Positions 1-6,462 of a DNA stretch of 10,480 nt are shown here, piece after piece. The notes under the pieces were generated by a model. The model made no database searches, was not told where the DNA came from, and saw nothing but the letters and a program-made list of their open reading frames with translations. Numbering within the stretch: position 1 is the stretch's first letter; each line of letters starts with the position of its first letter. Both the position numbers and the translations under genes were made by a program. Origin of the DNA: Flectobacillus sp. (GTDB lineage Bacteria > Bacteroidota > Bacteroidia > Cytophagales > Spirosomataceae); assembly GCA_029865665.1 (NCBI GenBank), contig JARXAV010000053.1:1-10480 (forward strand), given 5' to 3'.

Positions 1-1
1 A

Positions 2-1750
2 AACTTTCCTGTTAATGCCATTCAATTTTGCTTAGAATACGGAGGAATTGATATTAATAAGCTTGATGCTATCGTCTTTTACGACAAACCTTTATTAAAG
101 TTCGAACGACTCCTTGAGACATATTATGCTTTTGTACCGAAAGGACTAAGGTCGTTTATTACGTCCATGCCCGTTTGGATTAAAGAGAAGATGTTCCTCA
201 AACGCATCATCAAAGAAGAATTAGAAAGTATTGGTTTTGATGCTAAGAAGTCAGCAGCGAAAATGCTATTCCCCGAACATCACCTTTCTCATGCGGCTAG
301 TGCGTATTATCCATCACCTTACGATAAAGCTGCTATCTTGACCATCGATGGAGTTGGTGAATGGGCTACAGCATCTATCTGTTTGGGCGAAGGAAAGGAC
401 ATTAGCATTCTGAAAGAACTTCGTTTCCCGCATTCCTTAGGGCTATTGTATTCTGCGTTTACGTACTTTTTAGGCTTCCGAGTAAACTCAGGCGAATATA
501 AACTAATGGGACTTGCCCCTTATGGAAACCCTGATTCGCCAGAGGTAACAAAGTACATTGACCTCATTAAGAAGCATTTAGTAAGTATCAAAGAGGACGG
601 TTCTATCTGGCTAGACCAAGACTATTTTGACTATGCCACAGGTTTAAAAATGGTCAATGAAAGCAAATGGGAAGCCTTATTTGGGATGAAAACCCGCAAA
701 CCCGAAGATGCTTTGGAAACTCATCATTGTAATTTGGGACTAGCGATTCAGATTTTAACAGAAGAAGTAGTTGTGATGATGGCGAAAGAAGCCAAACGCC
801 TTACAGGTGCTTCATACCTTTGTTTGGCTGGTGGTGTCGCATTGAACTGTGTGTCTAACGGGAAACTACAAAAATCAGGTGTCTTTGACGATATATTTAT
901 CCAACCTGCTGCAGGGGATGCTGGTGGAGCATTAGGGGCTGCATTGGCTGCTCACTATATCTACTATGCCAAAGAGCGTGTGGTTGATTACAAGACTGAT
1001 GCAATGAGTGGTTCGTATTTAGGATCAACATTCTCGGATTTAGACGTTGAACTTGTTGCTAAAAAATACAAAGCCGTTTATCATAAATTCGATAATTTTG
1101 AAGAATTAGCTGAAAAAACAGCTGCTTTACTTGCATCCGAAAACGTTGTTGGATGGGTACAAGGAAGAATGGAGTTTGGCCCAAGAGCGTTAGGAGGAAG
1201 AAGTATTTTAGGTGATCCACGCAGTGAGGCCATGCAGAAAAAGCTAAACCTCAAAATTAAGTACAGAGAATCGTTTAGACCTTTTGCTCCTTCTGTAATG
1301 GAAGAATGTGTTGGCGATTATTTTGAATATGAAGGTCGTTCGCCTTATATGCTATTGGTACATCCAGTGAAGGAAGCCATCCGTAAATCCTTACCAGCAG
1401 ATTATGCCGATTTTGACTTGAGAAACAAACTCTATCATGTTCGTTCTGAATTGCCATCAATTACCCATATTGATTTCTCTGCAAGAATTCAGACCGTTCA
1501 AAAAGATACGAACCCGAGGTACTGGACGTTAATTAATGCCTTCAAAAAATTAACAGGATATGGTGTTGTAGTAAATACCAGCTTCAATGTAAGAGGTGAA
1601 CCTATTGTATGTACTCCAAATGACTCTTATCGTTGTTTTATGCGTACAGAAATGGACTATCTTGTAGTAGGTAATTATCTTTTTAGTAAAGTAGAACAAC
1701 CTGAATGGCAGGAAAAAGATAACTGGCAAGAGGAGTTTGTCTTAGATTAA
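2..1750 (+). CDS. Carbamoyltransferase, NodU/CmcH/TobZ (SxtI-like) family, 5' end outside the window
   Basis: The reading frame is open from base 2, so the ATG at 167 is internal and the gene starts left of the window; 582 residues are visible and probably only a few tens are missing. Enzymes of this family transfer a carbamoyl group from carbamoyl phosphate, through carbamoyl-adenylate, to a hydroxyl of an antibiotic, Nod factor or sugar. The N-terminal Kae1-like domain shows the metal-binding pattern HHLSHA (bases 278-295; His codons at 278 and 290) and Asp in DGVGEW (347-364), matching the iron ligands known in TobZ. The glycine-rich run LAGGVALN and the later AAGDAGGALGAAL fit the ASKHA fold. 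The C-terminal domain carries QGRMEFGPRALGGRSILGDP (1160-1219), FRPFAPS and NTSFNVRGEP. The DUF5989 and SxtJ-like genes downstream place it in the SxtI-like branch. The acceptor cannot be told from sequence; a cell-surface glycan is an inference. Confidence 0.95.
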   Translation, partial: NFPVNAIQFCLEYGGIDINKLDAIVFYDKPLLKFERLLETYYAFVPKGLRSFITSMPVWIKEKMFLKRIIKEELESIGFDAKKSAAKMLFPEHHLSHAASAYYPSPYDKAAILTIDGVGEWATASICLGEGKDISILKELRFPHSLGLLYSAFTYFLGFRVNSGEYKLMGLAPYGNPDSPEVTKYIDLIKKHLVSIKEDGSIWLDQDYFDYATGLKMVNESKWEALFGMKTRKPEDALETHHCNLGLAIQILTEEVVVMMAKEAKRLTGASYLCLAGGVALNCVSNGKLQKSGVFDDIFIQPAAGDAGGALGAALAAHYIYYAKERVVDYKTDAMSGSYLGSTFSDLDVELVAKKYKAVYHKFDNFEELAEKTAALLASENVVGWVQGRMEFGPRALGGRSILGDPRSEAMQKKLNLKIKYRESFRPFAPSVMEECVGDYFEYEGRSPYMLLVHPVKEAIRKSLPADYADFDLRNKLYHVRSELPSITHIDFSARIQTVQKDTNPRYWTLINAFKKLTGYGVVVNTSFNVRGEPIVCTPNDSYRCFMRTEMDYLVVGNYLFSKVEQPEWQEKDNWQEEFVLD

Positions 1751-1817
1751 GAGGTAATTCTATCATAGGCAAACCAACAAATAGCAATATCTATCAAAAC
1801 ATAAAACGAATTTTAAA

Positions 1818-1967
1818 ATGGATTTTATTAAAGACTTATTCTCCTTTATGACGGAGAGAAAAAAATGGTGGTTAATGCCCATTATTCTAATATTATTACT
1901 GGTCGGAATAATCGTAGTAATTGGTGGTGGCTCTGCAATTGCACCGTTTATCTATACGTTATTCTAG
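1818..1967 (+). CDS. DUF5989 (SxtK-like) small single-span membrane protein
   Basis: This 49-residue gene is easy to miss because a longer spurious frame overlaps it. It begins MDFIKDLFSFMTERKKWWLM, has one hydrophobic span at about residues 19-36 (run of I, L, V), then GGGSAIAPFIYTLF and a TAG stop. The basic-aromatic RKKWW before the span and the GSAIAPFIYTLF end match what I recall of the DUF5989 family, whose members sit next to SxtI-type carbamoyltransferases. The start lies 67 bases after the carbamoyltransferase stop and has no clear Shine-Dalgarno sequence, which is usual in Bacteroidota. The positive residues before the span predict an inner-membrane protein with a cytoplasmic N-terminus. 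Function is unknown; its constant company suggests a membrane partner of the carbamoyltransferase (inference). Confidence 0.9.
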   Translation: MDFIKDLFSFMTERKKWWLMPIILILLLVGIIVVIGGGSAIAPFIYTLF

Positions 1968-1976
1968 TTAAAACGT

Positions 1977-2087
1977 GGGGTAAGTTTAGAATCGTTCAAG
2001 TTCTCAGAAGTACTAATCAGAGAAATTACATCACCTGTAGCATAACTGAAAATACTTCGGATTCCGATAATCTAATAAACTTACCCT
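1977..2087. repeat. Long nested inverted repeat filling the DUF5989-SxtJ gap
   Basis: The ends form a perfect 11-bp inverted repeat: GGGTAAGTTTA at 1978-1988 and TAAACTTACCC at 2076-2086, extendable by a G-U pair 1977/2087. Inside it further complementary segments are nested in order: 1991-1994 with 2065-2068, GAAGTA 2007-2012 with TACTTC 2053-2058, 2017-2020 with 2046-2049, and TACA 2027-2030 with TGTA 2036-2039, leaving a 5-base loop. The whole gap could fold as one long imperfect hairpin in RNA. No flanking target duplication, open frame or U-tract after the stem is visible. It could be a small MITE-like insertion or a cis-acting RNA structure that tunes expression of the downstream gene. 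Confidence 0.6.
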
Positions 2088-2110
2088 ACACCAAAATCAA
2101 CAACAAAAAT

Positions 2111-2476
2111 ATGAAAAATGAAAAAGTGAAGGCACTCGAAGCTCAACTGGCTATTGTAGTTGGTTTTGGGCTAATAGCCTATTACTCAAAAAATACGTAC
2201 TTCCTACAAGGAGTTCTATTACTTGGCTTAGCATTTTTGTTATTTCCCTCACTAGGAAATCTAGTTGCTAAAGGTTGGTTCAAATTGGCAGAGTTGATTG
2301 GAGGCGTAATGTCAAAAGTGTTACTTTCAGTTGTCTTCTTTGTGTTCTTGTTACCTGTGGCAAGTTTAGCGAAATTATTTAGTAGAAACCTATTGGGTTT
2401 AAAAGACCCTGGAACCTCTAATTATACTGAACGGAATCAAAAATATAGTAGTAAAGATTTAGAGCATATTTGGTAG
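2111..2476 (+). CDS. SxtJ-family membrane protein
   Basis: The protein has 121 residues. The ATG at 2111 (MKNEKVKALEAQLAI) is chosen because the frame continues open upstream to 1865 only by running through the palindrome and out of frame across the DUF5989 gene, giving residues that look non-coding. Hydrophobic segments lie at about 12-24, 30-47 and 66-85. The C-terminal block LAKLFSRNLLGLKDP followed by a polar tail ending in Trp resembles the end of SxtJ proteins, where a membrane span leads into an F-x-R-x-x-L-x-L-K segment. The order carbamoyltransferase, DUF5989, SxtJ is the known arrangement of this set. The biochemical role is unknown in the family; presence here does not imply saxitoxin, since no other sxt-type gene is visible. 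Confidence 0.85.
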   Translation: MKNEKVKALEAQLAIVVGFGLIAYYSKNTYFLQGVLLLGLAFLLFPSLGNLVAKGWFKLAELIGGVMSKVLLSVVFFVFLLPVASLAKLFSRNLLGLKDPGTSNYTERNQKYSSKDLEHIW

Positions 2477-2537
2477 GTAAGTGATAATGTTAAATTTTGA
2501 ATGATGAATTTTGGATTTGACATGTTATGAACATTCA

Positions 2538-2581
2538 ACAAAAAAATCCCGCAGAAATCACTTTCTGCGGGATTTTTTTGT
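2538..2581. terminator. Bidirectional intrinsic terminator between convergent genes
   Basis: A perfect 20-bp stem (2538-2557 with 2562-2581) closes a TCAC loop. The GC-rich core TCCCGCAGAAA/TTTCTGCGGGA is flanked by seven A on the left and seven T on the right, so the structure has a U-tract in both directions. It lies 61 bases after the SxtJ-like stop and 13 bases beyond the stop of the convergent SGNH hydrolase gene, so it can end transcription of both. Confidence 0.93.
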
Positions 2582-2594
2582 AAGAGACTGATCT

Positions 2595-3956
2595 TTATTT
2601 CTTCAACCCTTTTACAAACGTTTCGGCGATGATTTTATGAGCCATTGGGTTCGGATGATTATCGTAAATAGCAGAATCTATTGGACTGTTTTTACCCCAG
2701 TGGACATATTTTGAATACTTTTCATTCGCCTTGATTCCTACTCTCAGTACCGAATCGGCATCAATAAAAAGAACTTCTTTCGCAAGAGATGGTAAAGAAG
2801 TATTAAATCGTTTTCTATCATAATGATTCGTCATTCGCTCTTCATCCGTGTAGCCAAAACCACCAATATTGATTACAACTAGTTTAACTCCATTGTCCTT
2901 ACAAAGTTTATGAATTCGCTGATACACATATTGTTCGATTTTCTTATTATCTGGTTCAGAACTTGGTACAATTCCTAAACGCATCCCCAATAAGAAACTT
3001 TGCTTTTTCCACGTATCCACTAACATTGGCACTCCCACCTTAAAAAAGAATGAAACCTTGTCTGAAAACGAAACAGGACTTGTTTTGAACAGCCTATTCG
3101 CAGGATTATACAAGGAAGAACGGAAGTATGGAAGATGTAACGCCAATTCTTGCTTATCATTTCCTGTAAAAAAAGGATAAGGCATTTCGCCATAAATAGT
3201 CGGATAGAACATAAATCTTGCTCTATCTGCCAACCAAGGAGAATACTGTACAGATAAAACCTTAGGATGATATTTTACGATATTTCTTTCTGCCAAAATC
3301 AACATCTGAGCTAGTCCATAGGCATCAACCCCACAATTGAGAGGTGTATAGTGCAGGCTATCTGCTACTAAAGATGCATAATTTTGTTCGGCTAACACAT
3401 AATCCCCCCACGTAAATGAACAACCCAAAAACATCATTAAACTATCTCGCTCTGCCTTCTGACTTGACACAGGAACACGGTATCCATTCGCATCAAGTTT
3501 TATCGGTACTTCGATTTTGGAATTAGAAAGTGCATAAACAGTCTTTCCATCGCCATTAGGCACACCACGATGTCCGAGCGTATCATCTGCCATAAATACA
3601 TCACCAAGTACTCCTGTATTATTTTTGTAGTGCGTATACAATTTGTCAATTGCCCTTAAACTACGATATGCTTCTTTAACTATGAAAAAGGTCAACAACA
3701 ACCCAATTACAAAGCTAACAGAGGGAATCACTTTTTTGAATGTATTTCCATCCCAGTATTTCTTGTAGGTAATTGACAGAAAAAAAAGCAGGGCAATTAA
3801 CATTCCAATCGCATCGCAAAGTACCTGAACCCAAACTATTTCGATATGAATTCGACTGAACATAGCATGTCCGAGCAACCATTCAACACACTTTGGTATC
3901 TGATAAAAAAAGATGAGAATGAGCAGGATAATGAATGTAAATTTGAGATTTTTCAT
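2595..3956 (-). CDS. Membrane-anchored SGNH/GDSL-family hydrolase
   Basis: The protein has 453 residues. Three hydrophobic spans near residues 5-20, 44-62 and 77-94 follow a short basic N-terminus, which predicts a large C-terminal domain on the periplasmic side. That domain has the nucleophile block LGCSFTWGD (Ser180), a second block NCGVDAYGLAQM (206-217, Gly209) and the C-terminal DNHPNPMAH (Asp432, His434), the usual layout of SGNH esterases/acetyltransferases. At the place where block III normally has Asn (G/xND), I see QYSPWLADRARF (237-248) with no Asn, so one oxyanion-hole residue may be missing or elsewhere. SGNH proteins of this type often sit next to carbamoyltransferase/DUF5989/SxtJ genes; here the gene converges on them. 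Acyl-group removal from, or transfer to, a surface glycan is the best guess; substrate unknown. Confidence 0.82.
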   Translation of the reverse strand: MKNLKFTFIILLILIFFYQIPKCVEWLLGHAMFSRIHIEIVWVQVLCDAIGMLIALLFFLSITYKKYWDGNTFKKVIPSVSFVIGLLLTFFIVKEAYRSLRAIDKLYTHYKNNTGVLGDVFMADDTLGHRGVPNGDGKTVYALSNSKIEVPIKLDANGYRVPVSSQKAERDSLMMFLGCSFTWGDYVLAEQNYASLVADSLHYTPLNCGVDAYGLAQMLILAERNIVKYHPKVLSVQYSPWLADRARFMFYPTIYGEMPYPFFTGNDKQELALHLPYFRSSLYNPANRLFKTSPVSFSDKVSFFFKVGVPMLVDTWKKQSFLLGMRLGIVPSSEPDNKKIEQYVYQRIHKLCKDNGVKLVVINIGGFGYTDEERMTNHYDRKRFNTSLPSLAKEVLFIDADSVLRVGIKANEKYSKYVHWGKNSPIDSAIYDNHPNPMAHKIIAETFVKGLKK

Positions 3957-4056
3957 AAATAGTGTTCAATCGATTTTTTGATAATAAATATACTTTGTTG
4001 AGACTTCTATAGCGATAAAATTAAACAAACCTCTTTCATAATAAGTAGAAAGAATA

Positions 4057-4064
4057 CAAAAGTA
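4057..4064 (-). promoter_or_regulatory. Candidate Bacteroidota -7 promoter element for the SGNH hydrolase gene
   Basis: On the minus strand these bases read TACTTTTG, a full match to the Bacteroidota sigma-ABfr -7 consensus TAnnTTTG. The expected -33 TTG is not clear: about 20 bases upstream there is only TTA. If used, transcription would start near 4050 and give a leader of roughly 95 bases before the ATG at 3956. A single short motif in AT-rich DNA is weak evidence. Confidence 0.35.
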
Positions 4065-4193
4065 CAACGGATTTACGTTTTGATAACTAGAAAAATATAA
4101 TTTTAGACCACCAACAGACAGATTAAAAGTCGGAATAGTTGAAAATAATGTATTTCTAAATCAGGTTGTTTGAATTTATAGCAGAAACATACC

Positions 4194-4224
4194 AAAAATG
4201 GCGAGAGATAATTCCCCCGCCATT
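4194..4224 (-). terminator. Weak intrinsic terminator after the MFS carrier gene
   Basis: Read on the minus strand, AATGGCG (4224-4218) pairs perfectly with CGCCATT (4203-4197) around a 14-base loop, and the second arm runs into a stretch of five T. It lies about 40 bases after the MFS stop codon and would end the tcuA-prpF-eamA-MFS transcript. The 7-bp stem and large loop make it a modest candidate. Confidence 0.5.
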
Positions 4225-4262
4225 ATAGCACTACATCGATTAAACCTGAATCTTTTGAAGCA

Positions 4263-5510
4263 TTATACAGTACCTTCTACTCGCTTTGAAGCATCTATTT
4301 TGAACCAAAGCAATCCTCCAATAATCACGAGAATTCCAATCAGTTGAACGGGTAAGTTATAACTTCCCGTAGCATGAAGAATATATCCAAAGGCCGTTGC
4401 CATGATGGCTGATCCTAATTGCCCTGCCAGTCCCATAGTACCAGAAATTGAACCTGCGTGTTCGCCACCAATATCAGTTGCAACAGCCCAAGCAACAGGA
4501 AGCGTAAAGTCTTTAAAGGCTAAGCCGAGCGATAACATAATAATTGCATAGGTATTATCTTGAATAAGTGACCCTAGAATCATACAAATACCTGCCATCA
4601 CTAAACCAAGCATACCCACATAACGGCGACCTAACTTTACCCCGATACGTTTGGTTAAATAATCCGTTGAAAAACCGCCTATCAGACAGCCAACTGCACC
4701 AAATACAAATGGTAAAGAGACCATCCAACCTAATTCTGCTTTGGCAATTCCTCGTCCATTTTGTAAGTATTTAGGCATCCAAGACATATAAAAATAAGCC
4801 CCATATAACAAGAAATGATACATTCCCATCAAAGCCCATAAGTTACCGTCTCTCAAAACTGCCTTCCATGATAACAAGGCATGAGCCGTTGACTTCAAGG
4901 TTCGTCCTCCTTCAATTTCTTGAATTTCAGCAGTGGTTATCCCTTTCATATCTTTAGGTTCGTCTCTAAACCAGATATACCAGCCCAAAGCCCAAGCAAG
5001 ACCTAGTCCTCCAAAAATATAAAAAACGGTTCTCCAACCAAATTCCTCTGCAAGGTATAGCGATAAAAAAGGAGCTAAAGCACCTCCAAGACGACTCCCC
5101 ATCCAAACAACGGATTGGACTCTTCCTCTTTCAACCAAAGGAAACCAGCGAGCAATGGCCACAGATGCCGTCGGAAAAGCACCCGCTTCACCTGCACCAA
5201 ACAAGAAACGAACAATTACTAGGAAATAAAAACCAGAAGCAAAACCTGTTAGAATGGTAAAAATAGACCACCAAATCACGATTCGGAATAACGTAATTTT
5301 AGGACCATATTTATCTACCAACATTCCCGTTGGGATTTCAAAAGCCCCATAAGCAAGTGAAAAGGCTGATAATACAAGTCCCCATTGCTTGTCAGACAAG
5401 CCTAGTTCATCCGTAATATCATTACCAATGACAGATAATGAGTTACGATCAAGATAGGTAATGATGGCAAAAATCACAAATACCAGCAATACTTGAAAAC
5501 GTTTTTTCAT
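4263..5510 (-). CDS. MFS transporter, anion:cation symporter (ACS) family
   Basis: This is a 415-residue protein with about 12 membrane spans. The start MKKRFQVLLVFVIFAIITYLDRNSLSVIG carries the YLDRNSLS segment (19-26) typical of ACS-family carriers for hexuronates, tartrate, phthalate and similar organic anions. The MFS loop 2-3 motif is GMLVDKYGPK (62-71), span 4 has RFLFGAGEAGAFP (101-113) followed by RWFPLVERGR (121-130), and the second half repeats the motif as GGFSTDYLTKRIG. It is the last gene of a four-gene unit with an organic-acid dehydrogenase and an isomerase, 67 bases after the EamA carrier. Inner-membrane import of a carboxylate substrate by proton or sodium symport is the likely role. 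Salmonella TcuC is also an MFS carrier but of a different subfamily, so I do not call this TcuC. Confidence 0.9.
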   Translation of the reverse strand: MKKRFQVLLVFVIFAIITYLDRNSLSVIGNDITDELGLSDKQWGLVLSAFSLAYGAFEIPTGMLVDKYGPKITLFRIVIWWSIFTILTGFASGFYFLVIVRFLFGAGEAGAFPTASVAIARWFPLVERGRVQSVVWMGSRLGGALAPFLSLYLAEEFGWRTVFYIFGGLGLAWALGWYIWFRDEPKDMKGITTAEIQEIEGGRTLKSTAHALLSWKAVLRDGNLWALMGMYHFLLYGAYFYMSWMPKYLQNGRGIAKAELGWMVSLPFVFGAVGCLIGGFSTDYLTKRIGVKLGRRYVGMLGLVMAGICMILGSLIQDNTYAIIMLSLGLAFKDFTLPVAWAVATDIGGEHAGSISGTMGLAGQLGSAIMATAFGYILHATGSYNLPVQLIGILVIIGGLLWFKIDASKRVEGTV

Positions 5511-5577
5511 AAGTTGTACACTCTTATTCAGAGTCTTAAATAATTATTTTGAGAATAGTGAACACAGAGTACAAGAC

Positions 5578-6426
5578 TCAAGATTTATAACGAAATGATA
5601 ATAATAGCCCTGCGAAAATTAAGGCAATCCCCACGATACTTTGTAGGGTATAAACTTCATGAAATAAGAAATAACCGATAATCAGAGCGTAAATCACCTC
5701 ACTGTAACGTAAAATGGCCAAGAAACTCACATCATCGCTCGGTTCTTGAATGGCTTTTGTAAAGAAATTTTGTGCTACAAAACCTACTAATCCGATTGCT
5801 AATAACCATAGCCATTCAGTACCTACTGGGGTTTTCCAGTCTTGAAAAGCGACAATTCCACTACCAAGGGCTGAGATAAACATAAAGTAATGTAGAATCA
5901 CCAAATGATGATCGTCGTCCCCTATTTTACGAATTACAATCACAAGTAGCCCTCCCAATACTGCCGAAAATAGCCCTATCCCTGCATCAAATAACCCAAT
6001 TCGACTATCAAAACCCTTTAGTAACAAAATGCCTACAAACGAGATAAAAAAGAAAAACCATTGTAGGCCGCTTATTTTCTCTTTTAGGAATATGACGGCG
6101 AAAATAGCGGTAAAAATGGGAGATAAATATTTAAACGCAACGGATGAACCAAAAGGAATACGGGTTAAAATATAGAAAAAAGAAAACATACCCGCCGAAC
6201 CAATTATACCTCTGAATATCAGCATCTTAATATTTTTACCCCTCAACGAAATACCTTGATTGAGTAAGTAAGCGACACTCATTACCCAGCCGATAACTGA
6301 TCGAAAAAAGATATGTTGAAAGCTATCAAATTGCGGCAAAAACTTAACTAACGATTGCATCGTTGTGAAACATAATGTACTTACAAGCATAAATTGCACA
6401 CTCTTTGATAGCTTATTCTCTTTCAT
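5578..6426 (-). CDS. EamA/DMT-superfamily transporter
   Basis: This 282-residue, strongly hydrophobic protein has about 10 predicted spans arranged as two EamA repeats. The end of the first repeat shows the family mark FKYLSPIFTAIFAVIFLKEKIS (98-119 region), and the second repeat shows the counterpart LAILRYSEVIYALIIGYFLFHEV (237-257 region). Length fits the usual 280-300 of the family. The start ATG at 6426 lies 36 bases after the PrpF-like stop, so it is probably cotranscribed. DMT carriers move metabolites, amino acids or drugs, commonly outward; in this setting it may export a product or carry a second form of the acid, which is inference only. Confidence 0.88.
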   Translation of the reverse strand: MKENKLSKSVQFMLVSTLCFTTMQSLVKFLPQFDSFQHIFFRSVIGWVMSVAYLLNQGISLRGKNIKMLIFRGIIGSAGMFSFFYILTRIPFGSSVAFKYLSPIFTAIFAVIFLKEKISGLQWFFFFISFVGILLLKGFDSRIGLFDAGIGLFSAVLGGLLVIVIRKIGDDDHHLVILHYFMFISALGSGIVAFQDWKTPVGTEWLWLLAIGLVGFVAQNFFTKAIQEPSDDVSFLAILRYSEVIYALIIGYFLFHEVYTLQSIVGIALIFAGLLLSFRYKS

Positions 6427-6462
6427 AAGACTTTACTGTTTTTAAGGTTTTGAATTAAAAGG

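Larger units (their letters stand above)
3957..4262. other. Intergenic region of 306 bases
   Basis: This AT-rich gap separates the start of the SGNH hydrolase gene from the end of the MFS carrier gene. I see no supportable open frame or RNA gene in it. It holds one candidate Bacteroidota promoter box for the hydrolase gene (4057-4064) and a weak hairpin terminator for the MFS side (4194-4224). The rest has no feature I can name. Confidence 0.6.

Noticed and set aside
167..169. ATG at 167 as start of the carbamoyltransferase
   Set aside because: The frame is open from base 2 and the 55 upstream residues fit the family, including the FYDKPLLKFERLLETY segment.
1275..1460. Minus-strand open frame inside the carbamoyltransferase gene
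   Set aside because: It is antisense to a conserved coding region and has no recognisable features.
1865..2110. Long N-terminal extension of the SxtJ-like frame back to 1865
   Set aside because: It overlaps the well-supported DUF5989 gene in another frame, runs through the palindrome, and its residues do not look like a protein; the ATG at 2111 begins the family-like part.
2..2476. Saxitoxin biosynthesis cluster
   Set aside because: Only the widespread carbamoyltransferase/DUF5989/SxtJ set is present; no polyketide synthase-like SxtA, amidinotransferase or dioxygenase gene is in the window.
5531..5579. 7-bp inverted repeat GAGTCTT/AAGACTC between the EamA and MFS genes
   Set aside because: Short arms with a 35-base spacer, one arm overlapping the EamA stop codon and no U-tract; this is expected by chance in a window of this size.
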